From positions 76,592,875 through 76,656,874 of the forward strand of contig OY776121.1 in the NCBI GenBank assembly GCA_963675135.1: 64,000 bases of DNA. The letters run 5' to 3'. Source of the stretch: Galeopsis tetrahit (lineage: Eukaryota > Streptophyta > Magnoliopsida > Lamiales > Lamiaceae). Numbering within the stretch: position 1 is the stretch's first letter; the number at the start of each line of letters is the position of its first letter. The position numbers and the translations under genes are program-made. Of this stretch, positions 11,431 through 23,326 are shown one piece after another. A model generated the notes under the pieces. It had not been told where the DNA came from, did no database searches, and was given only the letters and a program-made list of their open reading frames with translations.

Positions 11431-13422
11431 ATGGGAACGGAGAATCGATTGGAGTTTGAGGAGACAGAGTTACGTTTAGGGTTGCCGGGTGGTGGGTGCA
11501 ACAATTTGAAGAGGGGATTCTCTCAAACTATTGATTTGAAGCTCAATTTAACCACATCATCAACTTCAGCTTCTTCAACCTCTCACAACGTTAATTCTGA
11601 TGAGAATAATTGTCAGCCTGATGACAAGCCTGCTGAGGAAAACAATGCTAAACCCCCTACTAAGTAAGTTCCCTAACAATCACTATTTATTTATTTATTT
11701 GCATGGCTGATATGAAGTTTTTGTATACATAACAAATATGGGTTAATTTAATATAAAATTGTAAAAATAAAATAGCTATAGTTCATTTCCGTGACTCTTT
11801 TTATTTTAGTCTTAATTTTGGCTAGAGTAGATCTACTACTCTTCTGCATAATCTAATCAAATTTGTTATTCCTGTGTACGTCGCAATTTATGAATTATGA
11901 TCTGCTATGCCTAGGATTCTTGTTTCTATTTTTTTAGTACACCTTATTTTTTTTAGATATGTCATTAACAAAAAGAAAAAGTCTTGTGTGACACCATTTA
12001 AACGATGCATAATTTGGACACTGACGCTTTAATACTTAAAAAAAAAAAAAAAAATGTATGTTAACTTGTGATGAGAAAAAAGTGTGTTTGAATTTTGGCA
12101 AGTAGTATGTTGATTAGTATAAAGATTTTGAGTGGACGACTTGTGATAACAATTGGTGCAGAGTTTTGTCTAATAATAATTTAATTATCGACATATAATA
12201 CTAGCAATGGTTATGATTATTATTTTATGCAATATATTCTCCAGACGAATTGAGATGTCCAAAAACGAAAAGAAAAAAAATATTTCAAAATTGAAAAAGA
12301 AAAGGCATTGTAGTCATGCAATTATCACCCCAAAATTAAGTATAATAATTATAAAGGAAAAAACAAAATTACAACCTGAAGTCACGACCTGTCGTTTGTT
12401 GAAGTGGGACATGTGATGGATCTCATATGAGGCCATGTTTGGTTGTCTGCCCCCCACTATACAGAACAAAACATTTCGAATCTTACTTTATTTTATATGG
12501 ACCCCCATTATATTAAAGTGAAAGTGACAAGAGCCCTTGTTGACAATTTAAAAAAAAAAAACAATTTTGTGTATGATTGACAGATTTTCAATTAAAAAAA
12601 AAGTGATTGATTAAAAAAGGGTAATTTCAGGGCTCAAGTTGTCGGTTGGCCACCCGTTAGATCATTCAGAAAGAACAACATCTTAGCCGTCCAAAAAAAC
12701 AGCGGCGAAAACACGGAATCGGTATTCGTGAAAGTGAGCGTAGATGGGGCGCCCTACCTTCGTAAAGTGGACTTGAAAATGTACAACAGCTATCAACAAC
12801 TTTCTGATGCACTCGGAAATATGTTCAGCTCTTTTACAATTGGTAATTATTACTCTACTTTTTTTTTAAAGCTCCAACCATATTTACAACAATAAATTAA
12901 ATTGGAATAAATAATTTAAATTCTAATTAATTTGTAGGTAATTGTGGGTCTAATGGGCTGAAGGACTTCATGAGTGAAAGCAAACTGATAGACCTTTTGA
13001 ACGGGTCGGATTATGTACCCACTTACGAGGATAAAGATGGAGATTGGATGCTTGTTGGGGATGTCCCATGGCAGTAAGTTTATTTATTTATTACTATCTA
13101 AATTAATATTTTAATTTCTTATGATAACTATAGTAAATTGATGATCTCTTTTTTAAATATCAGGATGTTCGTGAATTCGTGCAAACGTCTCAGGATAATG
13201 AAGAGTTCCGAGGCTATTGGACTAGGTATATATATATATACTCCATATTTTCACAAAATACAAATGAATAATTTTGATTATGCTTATTGTTTTAATATAA
13301 AATCGACTTAGCGCAAATCATCTATTGAAGTTGCTTTTATATAATAAAAAAACTGATTGAGGTTTGGTATCTTTTTTAATGCAGCGCCGAGAGCAGTTGA
13401 AAAATGCAAGAACAGAGGATGA
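11431..13422 (+). CDS. Aux/IAA auxin co-repressor (IAA7/14/16/17 type)
   Basis: Exons 11431-11663, 12631-12842, 12938-13073, 13164-13225, 13385-13422; total 681 nt, 226 aa plus stop, all junctions in frame. All four Aux/IAA regions are visible. Region I is the EAR repression motif TELRLGLPG (12-20), which recruits TOPLESS. A KR pair follows at 27-28. Region II is the degron VGWPPVRSFRKNN (82-94), which auxin glues to TIR1/AFB F-box proteins for ubiquitin-dependent decay. Regions III/IV form the PB1 domain, with the basic face around VKVSVDGAPYLRKVDLK (111-127) and the acidic OPCA loop YEDKDGDWMLVGDVPW (178-193), used to bind auxin response factors. The C-terminal tail is basic, as expected of a nuclear protein. 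The length and the GLAPRAVEK tail resemble the IAA7/IAA14/IAA16/IAA17 clade, but the exact orthologue cannot be assigned. The degron core is intact, so normal auxin-dependent turnover is expected. Confidence 0.95.
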
Positions 13423-13943
13423 AAAAGCCCCCTTTACTACAAAAAGAAAAACTCTTTATATAGTTAAATTTATTTGATGTTTGTATGTAGTTTTGTGAAT
13501 CTCACCTGTTTGTGAGTATATAAATAGTGGAGATTTTTCAAGCAAAACCATTTGCTTATTGGTTTGTCCTGTCACTCTTATCACTTTTTTCTGCCTTTCT
13601 TATTTACTTTTTCCCGGGCAGTTTCTTAAAATGCAAGACCTATGTTCTATTTTACTGAATTATTTTATATTATCATAATTGAGATGTATTAAGATCCTAC
13701 TTTAAAATCCTCGCATTTTTAAACTAATTTTGGACATGCAAGTATGCAACGACAACTACTTAAAATCATTTTAGACATTCAATAGTAAAATCACTTTTTT
13801 TTTTTATTTAGCAAGCACAATCTTTATGTACATTTTTTTTTATATCTCAACAATTCACTATACATATAATATTATATATTTTACTTTTAAAAGGGAAAAT
13901 GATTAATAATTATAGTGTATCTATTCATTGGTCAATCTTATAT
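13423..13943. other. 3' flank of the Aux/IAA gene
   Basis: AT-rich 3' UTR and spacer, with no second gene visible. It ends at the target duplication of the large hAT element (AATAGAAG at 13944-13951). Confidence 0.6.
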
Positions 13944-14202
13944 AATAGAAGTAGGGGTGGGAATGGGTCAGACTACCCGACAGGGGCCTACGGCTCGACC
14001 TACTAAAGCTCGGCTCGGCTCGTTTAATAAACAAGCCGGGCTCAATCTTTTTTAAAAGCCCATATAATTAAAGAGGCCATGTCTAAACTTTTTTATAGGC
14101 CTTTTAGGCCCAACATGCCGGCCTATTTAAATTAATTTTTATATATAATATTATTAATATATAATTTATAAAAATATAATATAATGGAGTATGAGATACG
14201 CC

Positions 14203-14700
14203 ACTTAGAGAAACCCTAAAAGTAATATGTGTTTTGTGTGCCGCTTAGAGAAACCCTAAAAGTAATATGTGTTTTGTGGGCCGCTTTTAAAATCAGGAGA
14301 AAACCTACAAAATTTCATTCAAATCTCAAACATGTTCAATCTTTCATAACAAATAAAACTCTATGCACACTTTTTGCACGCTCGCTGCACACTCTTTGCA
14401 CGTTCGTTACACACTCAATCGAAACACCGCTGCTGCACACTCAATCCAGGTTAACATTCTCTGATTTTTTTTTTTTTTTATTGTTTGTTCACATGAGTCT
14501 GCACTCAATCCAGGTTAACCTTATGTTATTTATATATATATTTTTTTATTGTTTGTTCATTCTTAATCATAATCATGAGTATTATTAGTATGAAGTATTT
14601 TTTATTGTTTGTTCATTTTTAATCAGAATCATGATTATTATTAGTATGAAGTATTTTTTATTGTTTGTTCATTCTTAATCGATTCATGAGTATTATTAGT
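14203..14700. repeat. Tandem repeats in the hAT 5' region
   Basis: Two sets. First, a unit of about 43 bp containing TTAGAGAAACCCTAAAAGTA is repeated twice in tandem at about 14205-14284. Second, a unit of roughly 60-65 bp with TTTTTATTGTTTGTTCATTC and TATTATTAGTATGAAGTA recurs about three times between 14530 and 14706. The Copia element inserted within the last unit. Repeats near hAT ends often serve as transposase binding sites in this superfamily; that role is inference here. Confidence 0.65.
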
Positions 14701-14706
14701 ATGAAG

Positions 14707-14894
14707 TAATAAAATATATGAATAAATGCAATAAGAGTTGTATATAGCATGTGTATAATGATCCCATAATTGTCGCCTATGATAGACATAATTGTCGTCA
14801 ATGATAGACATATTTGTAGCCTGGAATAGAGCTAAGTTTATTGTATATATAGGACCTCTATTGAAGAAATAAAACAAGTAATTACATTCTTACA
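14707..14894 (+). repeat. 5' LTR of the nested Copia element
   Basis: 188 bp, paired with 19110-19297. It contains a repeated block ATAATTGTCG..ATGATAGACATA (two tandem copies near 14768-14810) and a TATATATAGGACC stretch that could serve as a TATA region. The TSD and adjacent primer-binding site fix its borders. Confidence 0.9.
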
Positions 14895-14978
14895 TGGTAT
14901 CACGAGTTCTAGGGAATTCTTTATCTTCCGCTGAGCCCTAATTGCTGAACTCTTTTCTCTCTTCCCAAATCTGACGCA

Positions 14979-17900
14979 ATGTCAACCTCTAAATCTCCCT
15001 TTCATCCTGCTCTTGCTGTATCTAATATCAAGAATCATATCTCCGTCACTCTTGAATTGGAGAATGTCTACTACGCAACTTGGGCCGAATTGTTCAAAAT
15101 TCATGCCCGATCTCACCGTGTCATCAACCATATCATCCCTAAGGAAAACCCCCCCTCGAAGGCACCGACGACGGATGAGGAAAAAGAATTGTGGAAAACT
15201 CTTGATGCTACAGTTCTTCAATGGATATACGCCACCATATCTACTGATCTATTGCATACTATTCTTGAACCTGACTCCACTGCTTTGGAGGCTTGGACAA
15301 GATTAAGGGATATTTTTCAGGACAATAAACATTCCCGAGCGGTAACGCTTGAACAAGATTTCTCCAACACTACTATGGCTGATTTTCCCAATGCCTCGGC
15401 CTACTGCCAGCGTCTCAAGGTATTGTCGGATCAACTCAAAAATGTTGGGGCTCCCGTTTCAAATGATCGTATTGTCCTTCAATTGGTTGCGGGCCTGACA
15501 GATGCCTATAGTGGCGTGGGCACATTGCTTCGACAAAGCAATCCTCTTCCCCCCTTTTTTCAAGCTCGTTCCATGCTTGTTCTCGAGGAGGCTGGATTGG
15601 CTAAAAGAGCTGCTTCTGGATCGGCAATGTTAACAGCCTCTCATGCCTCTGACTCTCCGACCATTCCCCGCTCTGATGTTGGGGGACGGAAACAACAGAA
15701 ACGTAAGGGACCCAAAGGCGGAAAGGGCGCAGACTTGAATTCTCAACAAACCCAGTGGCGACACCCATGGGCTGGAAATTCTCAGAATTGGCCGTGGCAG
15801 TGGCAGTGGCCGACCCCCCCATGCCCGTTTCCTTCAGCACCATGGGCTCGTCCTACTGCAGGCCCACGCCCATCGCCTCTGCCACATCAACCTAGTCTTC
15901 TTGGCCCTCGTCCGCAAGCCTACTCGGCCCATGCCCCTCCAACCCAGACTGACATTGAAACTGCAATGTACACGCTTGGGATTACTCCTCCAGATGCGAA
16001 TTGGTACATGGATACGGGTGTCACCTCTCATATGACATCTGCACAAGGTACTCTCTCGTCTTATTTCAATTCGAGCAAATCCAATGGCATTGTGGTTGGT
16101 AATGGTCAGACTATTCCAATTTCTGGTTATGGGCATGCACAATTATCTCCTCCACACCCTCCATTATCCTTGAACAATGTCCTCCATGTTCCAAATATTA
16201 TTAAAAATCTGGTTTCTGTGCGAAAATTCACAGTTGATAATTCAGTTTCTGTAGAATTTGATCCATTTGGATTTTCTGTTAAGGATTTTCAGACGGGGAC
16301 GCCTCTAATGAGATGTGAGAGTCAAGGGGAGCTCTATCCTGTTACCACACCTCAGCGTCATTCACCATCAGCTTTTTCGGCTTTGGCTCCTTCTTTATGG
16401 CATAATCGTTTAGGTCATCCTGGAAAACCTGTATTCACATCTCTTCAAACTAATAAATTTATTGAGTGTACTCGACCACAACATCAGCAAGTGTGTCATT
16501 CTTGTGTTCTTGGAAAACATATTAAACTGCCTTTTATTGCTTCTAATTCTGTTACTTTAATGCCGTTTGATATTGTTCATTGTGATTTGTGGACATCTCC
16601 AGTTGTGAGTACAATGGGTCATCGGTATTATATGTTGCTATTAGATGATTATTCCAATTTTTTGTGGACATTCCCGTTATCTAAGAAATCACAAGTGTTT
16701 CCTACTTTTCTAAAATTTCGTGCTTTTGTCCGCACACAATTTGAGAGGGATATTAAGTCATTTCAATGTGATAATGGGAGGGAATTTGATAATCGGTCAT
16801 TTTGGGATTTTTGCTCAGTTAATGGTATGACTTTCCGTCTCTCTTGTCCTTACACATCATCTCAAAATGGCAAGGCTGAGAGGCAGATTCGAACCATTAA
16901 TAACATGATTCGCAAACTCCTAACTCATGCATCAATCTCACCCTCATTTTGGCAGTATGCTCTTCAAATGGCCACATATCTCCTCAACATACTTCCCAAG
17001 AAACACAAGTCGTTTACCTCTCCCCTTCGCATTCTCTATCATCGGGATCCATCTTATGCTCATCTCCGGGTTTTTGGGGGTTTATGTTACCCGTTATTCC
17101 CATCTACTACAATACATAAACTACAACCCCGATCCACTCCATGTATTTTTTTAGGGTACCCGGAAAATCATCGGGGATATATATGTTTCAACTTGTCGTC
17201 AAATAAATTTTTTATTTGTCGTCATGTGTTGTATGATGAACATATATTTCCGTTTGCTGAACTTAATAATTCACCCCCTTCTTCTTACGAGTTTCTTGAT
17301 GATTCCCCCTCCCCTTATTTGATTCACCAGATGGCTAATACAGATATGGGTATGGGATAACCAGATACTCCATCTCCTGACCTCTCGCCCCAGGTACATT
17401 CTCCACAGGTTTCCCCTTCTTTGGAAGCTTTGTCCGGTCCATCGGTCCCTCCAATACAAACACTACCTCCACCTCTTCCTACTCGATCGATCACCCGCAG
17501 TCAACGAGGGGTATTTAAACCCAAACAACTCTTTAACCTTAATACGTCTCATACTAAATCTCCTCTTCCTCGTAACCCTGTGGCTGCCTTAAATGACCAT
17601 AATTGGAAATTGGCTATGAATGAGGAATATAATGCTCTTATTGAAAATAAGACGTGGGAGTTGGTACCCCGTCCATATGGTGTTAATGTTATGCGGTCTA
17701 TGTGGATATTTACTCATAAAAATCATGCTGATGGTTCTTTTGAGAGGCATAAAGCCCGTCTTGTAGGTGATGGTAAAACTCAACAAGTGGGAGTTGATTG
17801 TGGAGAGACATTCAGTCCGGTTGTCAAGCCAGCAACAATCAGGACTTTTTTCAGTCTAGCTCTTTCAAAGTCTTGGTCCATCCATCAACTCGACGTAAAA

Positions 17901-19112
17901 AATGCATTTCTCCATGGAACTTTAACAGACACAGTTTATATGCATCAACCTCTTGAATTTCGAGATTCGCGTTATCCAAATCATGTGTGCTTACTCAAGA
18001 AGTCGTTGTATGGACTTAAACAGGCACCCCGAGCGTGGAACAAACGATTTACAGATTTTGTTTACACACTTGGCTTTTCTCAAAGTGCTTCTGATCACTC
18101 TCTGTTTGTGTTTCAGTAGGGTCTACATATGGCTTACCTTCTATTATATGTGGATGACATTATCTTAACGACCTCTTCCGACACTCTTCGTCGATCTATT
18201 ATCTCTAGCTTAAGTTCCGAATTCGCAATGAAAGACTTGGGTGTTGTCCATTATTTCTTGGGAATTGCTGTCACACCACATGTCGGGGGATTATTTCTCT
18301 CCCAAAGAAAGTATGCGGCTGAGATTATTGAGCGCGCCGGCTTGTCCTCTTGTAAGCCCTCATCCACACCTGTTGATACAAAACCAAAACTCAGTGCTCT
18401 CACAGGTTCTCCATTTTCGGATCCGACGTTGTATCGACGCCTTATAGGGGCACTACAATATCTAACTTTCACTAGGCCCGACATTGCCTATGCAGTCCAA
18501 CAGGTGTGTCTTTTCATGCATGCTCCTCGTGATGAACACATGAGTGCTCTTAAACGAATTTTGAGGTATGTTCAAGGTACTTTAGACTACGGTCTCCATC
18601 TGTACCCGTCATCCACAAAATCTCTCCTGACATATACTGATGCCGACTGGGGCGGATGCCCAGATACGCGTAGGTCCACATCGGGTTATTGTGTATTCTT
18701 GGGTGATAACTTGATTTCGTGGTCTGCTAAACGACAAACCACAGTGTCCCGCTCCAGCGCTGAAGCCGAGTATCGTGGTGTCGCCAATGTTGTGTCAGAG
18801 ACCTGTTGGCTACGGAATTTGTTGGTTGATCTCCACTGTCCAATACCGACTGCGACATTCATATAGTGTGACAATGTGAGTGCCATTTTTATGTCAGGTA
18901 ATCCGGTGCAGCACCAACGGACTAAGCATATTGAAATGGACATCCATTTTGTTCGAGACAAATTGGCCCGGGGGCAGGTTCGTGTCTTGCACGTTCCCTC
19001 ACGCTACCAAATTGCAGATATATTCACCAAGGGCCTCCCACTTCTCTTGTTTGAGGAATTTCGTGACAGTCTCAGTGTTCGTCTTCCTCCCGTTTCGACT
19101 GTGGGGGAGTAA
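14979..19112 (+). pseudogene. Copia gag-pol, single frame broken by three stops
   Basis: One uninterrupted register of 1378 codons, with in-frame stops only at 17358-17360 (TAA), 18117-18119 (TAG) and 18864-18866 (TAG). Order seen: gag region (about 1-300, no CCHC knuckle evident); protease with DTG at residue 345, followed by V where A is usual; the GAG-pre-integrase HHCC region from LWHNRLGH (about 472); integrase with the acidic residues in HCDLW (about 534), QCDNGRE (about 597) and GKAERQ (about 632); reverse transcriptase with LDVKNAFLHG and YVDD (18147-18158); RNase H with YTDADWGG and SRSSAEAEYRG. The final stop overlaps the first bases of the 3' LTR. The stops fall between integrase and RT, within RT, and within RNase H, so no complete polyprotein can be made. 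There is no frameshift. Confidence 0.9.
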
Positions 19113-19297
19113 TAGAATATATGAATAAATGCAATAAGAGTTGTATATAACATGTGTGTAATGATCCCATAATTGTCGCCTATGATAGACATAATTGTCG
19201 CCAATGATAGACATATTTGTAGCCTAAAATAGAGCTAAGTTTATTGTATATATAGGACCTCTATTGAAGAAATAAAGCAAGCAATTACATTCTTACA
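19110..19297 (+). repeat. 3' LTR of the nested Copia element
   Basis: 188 bp, about 96% identical by eye to the 5' LTR. It is preceded by the purine tract GTGGGGGAG and followed by the target duplication TGAAG at 19298-19302. Confidence 0.9.
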
Positions 19298-19721
19298 TGA
19301 AGTATTTTCAAATTGTTGATAATATGTAATATACTTATTGAGCAAGATACCATATAGAGAATGGCTAGACGTTTCCATCAAATTGATTTTTTTTTTTTTG
19401 TGTTTCTCTATTTTTATTTTTGCACAGTGGTTGTGTTTTTGCTGGACAATTACATTTTCAATATAATTTGCCTTTTACCCGATTATATTTAGTAAAATAA
19501 ATTTAACACAGTATTCTCAAATCTCAATTGTCATTCATATAAAATTTGTATGGTTTCTGTATGGTTATTGATCTATGAAATTATTGATTTATAAGATTTA
19601 TTAAGATACAGACAGTCAGACAATCTCTAATATAATTTTCTTTGAAATTTATGATTTTACTTAAGAATTTAGTAAGATTATGACATTTATTAATTTTATG
19701 TTTAATGTATACTTTGCACAC

Positions 19722-22700
19722 ATGTCTTCTCAACATGAGAATGATGACACAACTTCATCTACTCCACATTTATCAAGTGAGGCGGAAAATAGTAATATTA
19801 ATAATACCGAAGATAAAAATGACAATGATTGTGTCATTAAAAAGAAGAGGCAAAAGACATCAATTGTATGGAATGATTTTGAGGAAGTCGACATTCCCAA
19901 CATTGGAATGAAAGCTGTTTGCAAATATTGCAAAAACAAATTTTCTACGGGTGGACAAGGGTCTAGCACTAGCCATCTAAGAAGACACACAAATATTTGT
20001 GTGAAAAGGAGATTACACATGAATACCGTCAAGAAACAGCCCGTTATTCCATTCAAGCCCTCAGTTGCTTCTGTTAATCCATTCATGGATCTTGGTACAA
20101 GGTATTCTAATGAAAAGATGAGAGAAATCATTGCTACTTCCATCATGGTACATGAATATCCTTTTAGCAGTGTTGAGGACGAAGTTTGGATATGGGCTTT
20201 CCAATATGCTAATTCAGACTTTCAAAAGGTTACACGAAAGACAATAAGAAATGATTGTCTAGTTATCTTTGAGGCGGAGAAGAAGCATGTGAAGACATTG
20301 TTGAAAAATGTGAGAAAAACCAGCTTAACTATAGACATGTGGAAATCAAGTCATCAAATAGTTGAGTACATGGTTATAGGGGTGGTTCGGTACGGTATAC
20401 CGAACCATACCGCGCCATACCGTTATCATACCGAAAATTTTGATATCGAAAATATTGATACCGTTATCATACCGAAAATTCGGTATGAAAACTATCATAC
20501 CGAATGTCATACCGAAAATTCGGTATATCGTACCATACCGAAATTTCGGTATGCCGAATCATACCGAAAATTTTTGATATACCGTTTCATACCATTCCAT
20601 ACCTAAATTAATTATAAAAATCATGAATATGTCAAACACAAATTAAAAGAGAATACAATCCTCGTTCAAATTCAACAATACAAAATACAACCTAATTCAA
20701 ATTCAACAATACAAAATACAATATCATTCAAATTCAACAATACAAAATACAATTCTCCTTCAACTTCAATAATCTCAAAAGAAAATTCTTAAAAACTTAA
20801 AAAACTTATTAATTACCATTTACCAATTATGGATTAATGAACATGTCATAATAGACATGTGAATCTGATTTTCCTACCTGAATCACCATCAAAGTTTATG
20901 GTACCAATTAGAATAATAAGAAATTAATACAATTATGGATTCACATGTTAATTGTCATGTCATAATAGCCAGAGCACAAAAAAAAAATCTGATTCAATAT
21001 TTCAGATTCATAAAATCTGTATTCTATTCTGTAATATGAACCCAAAAATCCAAAAATTCAATCAACAATTATCAACTGATAAATTAGTTTAAATAGGCAT
21101 AAAAAACACGAATTACCTTAATGTGCTGCACAGACGAAAGAAGTAGAGAGAAATACAGGGGCGACGACGCGAGTGCAGGGCAGCAGGGGTGGCGACGCGA
21201 GTGTTTGGGCGTGGTGTGGTGTACTGCAGCGGCGGCGCCTGAAGTGAAGACGGAAGAGAGAAAGAGAAGTAGAGGGGAACACAATCTATTCTAGATCTAG
21301 GGTTTTGTTTTTAATGTTTTTCTTTTTTAATGAATTAATAAATCATGTAAATTAATTTAAGAGTTAAAACGTAAGAGAAGTCTGGATTTAAAAAATATTA
21401 AATAATTATTTTATTAATATTTCGGTATTTCGATATATATCGATATATCGATATTTTCGGTATACCGAACTTATCGAAATTTTCGGTATATATCGAAATA
21501 CCGTGGTATGGCCATTTTCCATACCGTTATCATACCGAAAATATCGGTACGGTATCATACCATACCGAAAATTTCGACAATTTCGGTATTTTTTCGGTAC
21601 GATAAGCTCGGTATACCGAAATTTCGGTATATTTACCCACCCCTACATGGTTATCACAAGCCATTTTATTGATGAGGAATGGAAACTTCAGAAAAGAGTT
21701 TTGAGTTTTGTGAAAGTTCCTGCACCGAGACGTGGTATTGATGTGGCTGATGCAATATTCAAGTGTTTGAAGGCTTGGGGGATTGGAAACAAGGTATTTT
21801 CTGTTACTGTTGATAATGCTGCTTACAATGATGTTTGTGTGAGGGCACTTAAGCAAAATTTATCACTTACGTGCAAGTTAGTCCTTAACGGTGATCTGTT
21901 GCATGTTAGATGTTGTGCACATATATTGAATTTGTTGGTGCAGGATGGCCTTGATAAGATCAAGCATATCACTCAAAATGTTCGTGAAAGTGTTAAGTAT
22001 ATTAATCACAATGATGCGAGGCTGAAGGTTTTTTCTGATATTTTGGAGCAAAAGGGTCTCAAAGAAACGAGACTAGTTATTGATTGTCCAACACGATGGA
22101 ACTCTACCTTTCTTATGCTTTCGTCTGCTTTGAAATTTCGAATTGCATTTCCAGCTTACCAGGAAAGAGAACTACATTATAAATATGGTCCATCGGATGA
22201 GGAATGGGATCAAGTCCAAAAAGTTTGTAAATTTCTAGAAATTTTCAATCTTGCTACTCACATCATTTCAGGTAGTGAGTACATTACTGCAAATTTGTAT
22301 CTTCCCGAGGTTTGGAGGGTGAAGGAAGTGATCGATAAATCTTCTCTTGATGAAGATATCTTTATGAAAGAAATGGCAGCCAAAATGAAAGCAAATTTTG
22401 ACAAATATTGGGGGGAGTGCAATTTGTTGATGGCTATTGCAAGCGTTTTGGATCCAAGGTTCAAATTTAATGTGGTTAGCATATGTTTTCCTCTTATTTA
22501 TAAACCAGAGAGTGTTGCTAAAGTGAATATGGACTATGTGATATCTTCCTTGGATGTGCTATATAATGAGTATGTTGATTGGAGTAAGAAAGAGTCGACT
22601 AGCGATGCAATTGATGGAAGTGATGTTCGAGGTAATGACAAAACTTTGTCTAATTCTTGTTTTGAAACTGGATCTGACCAAATCCTGAATATGGTGCGTA

Positions 22701-23135
22701 AAAAGCAAGTTGTTCCTCCATTGAAGTCGGAATTACAAGCTTATCTAGATGATGATGTTTTTATTCCCGATTCAAGCTCTTTTAGTGCTTTGGAGTGGTG
22801 GAAAAATCACAGTGTGAAGTATAAGTTCTTATCAAAGATGGCGGTAGATATTCTAGCTATTCCAATCTCATCAGTTGCATCTGAGTTTACTTTTAGCGCT
22901 GGAGGAAGAGTTATTGATAATTATCATTCTAAATTGAATGAAGCTTCTATTGAGGCACTCATTTGTGGTGGAGATTGGTTGCGCAAAAAATATAATTTGA
23001 AGAAGAAAAAGGTACTGTAATAATTTTAATTTTTTTGTTCATTCATTATAAAATTTCAGCATGTTTTATAATCATTTTTTTTCTTATTTATTTTAGGTGG
23101 CTCAACGTGAAGATGAGATTAGCTTGAAGAATTGA
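19722..23135 (+). pseudogene. hAT (Ac-like) transposase split by an inserted element
   Basis: Part 1 runs 19722-20376 and part 2 resumes after the inserted element and its duplicated 8 bp, at 21654-23011, with a likely short second exon 23097-23135 (donor AAG|GTACTG, acceptor TTTTAG). An upstream in-frame ATG at 19680 also exists. Lengths sum to 683 codons, in register across the insertion. Domains: N-terminal BED zinc finger (CKYC..HLRRHTNIC, about residues 66-90); DDE-type core with LTIDMWKSS, VTVDNAAYND and the block TRWNSTFLML; C-terminal hAT dimerisation domain with ALEWWKNH and PISSVASEFTFSAGGRV. No internal stop or frameshift was seen in the host part, so the insertion at 20377 is the only obvious lesion. 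Relatives are the plant zinc finger BED domain / RICESLEEPER-like hAT proteins. Known role: cut-and-paste transposition in the nucleus. Confidence 0.88.
20377..21645. mobile_element. Non-autonomous hAT element inside the hAT transposase
   Basis: The 9-bp terminal inverted repeats TAGGGGTGG / CCACCCCTA are bracketed by a perfect 8-bp target duplication CATGGTTA (20369-20376 and 21646-21653). The 1269-bp element has no transposase. Both subterminal zones (20390-20600 and 21420-21640) are packed with palindromic units of the type CGGTATACCG and ATACCGAAA. A GC-rich patch at about 21140-21260 has no recognisable product. Reading frames that appear to run from the host transposase into this element (to 20606) or out of it (from 21503) are chimeric artefacts. 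Confidence 0.93.
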
Positions 23136-23326
23136 TGAGATTAGCTTGAAGAATTGTTAAAAATAACATTCTGTTATTTTTTTTTTAAACATTTGTTATT
23201 TTTTTTTTAAACATTTGTTATTTTTTTTTTTATCTTGAAGAATTGATGTATTTAACATTATGTTATTTTTTTTTTTAACATTTGTTATTGTTTTTTATGA
23301 TTTGGTGATATTGGTAATTCAATTTA

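Larger units (their letters stand above)
14707..19297 (+). mobile_element. Copia LTR retrotransposon, full-length but decayed
   Basis: Two 188-bp LTRs (14707-14894 and 19110-19297) are flanked by a perfect 5-bp target duplication TGAAG (14702-14706 and 19298-19302). Immediately after the left LTR, TGGTATCA begins at 14895, matching the usual primer-binding site for initiator methionine tRNA. GTGGGGGAG precedes the right LTR as the polypurine tract. The LTRs start TAATA rather than the usual TG, and end ACA. By eye they differ at about 8 of 188 positions (about 4%), so the insertion is moderately old. One reading frame covers gag to RNase H. It is inserted in the 5' part of the hAT element. 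Confidence 0.92.

Noticed and set aside
15601..16142. Minus-strand open frames of 80 and 102 aa
   Set aside because: They lie antisense to the Copia gag region and have no domain; they are shadows of its codon bias.
19680..20606. A 308-aa protein with an unusual C-terminus
   Set aside because: The last part is translated from the inserted non-autonomous hAT element; only the portion up to about 20376 is transposase.
21503..23020. A 505-aa protein with a novel N-terminus
   Set aside because: The first 50 or so residues come from the inserted element's palindromic end; the real transposase sequence resumes after 21653.
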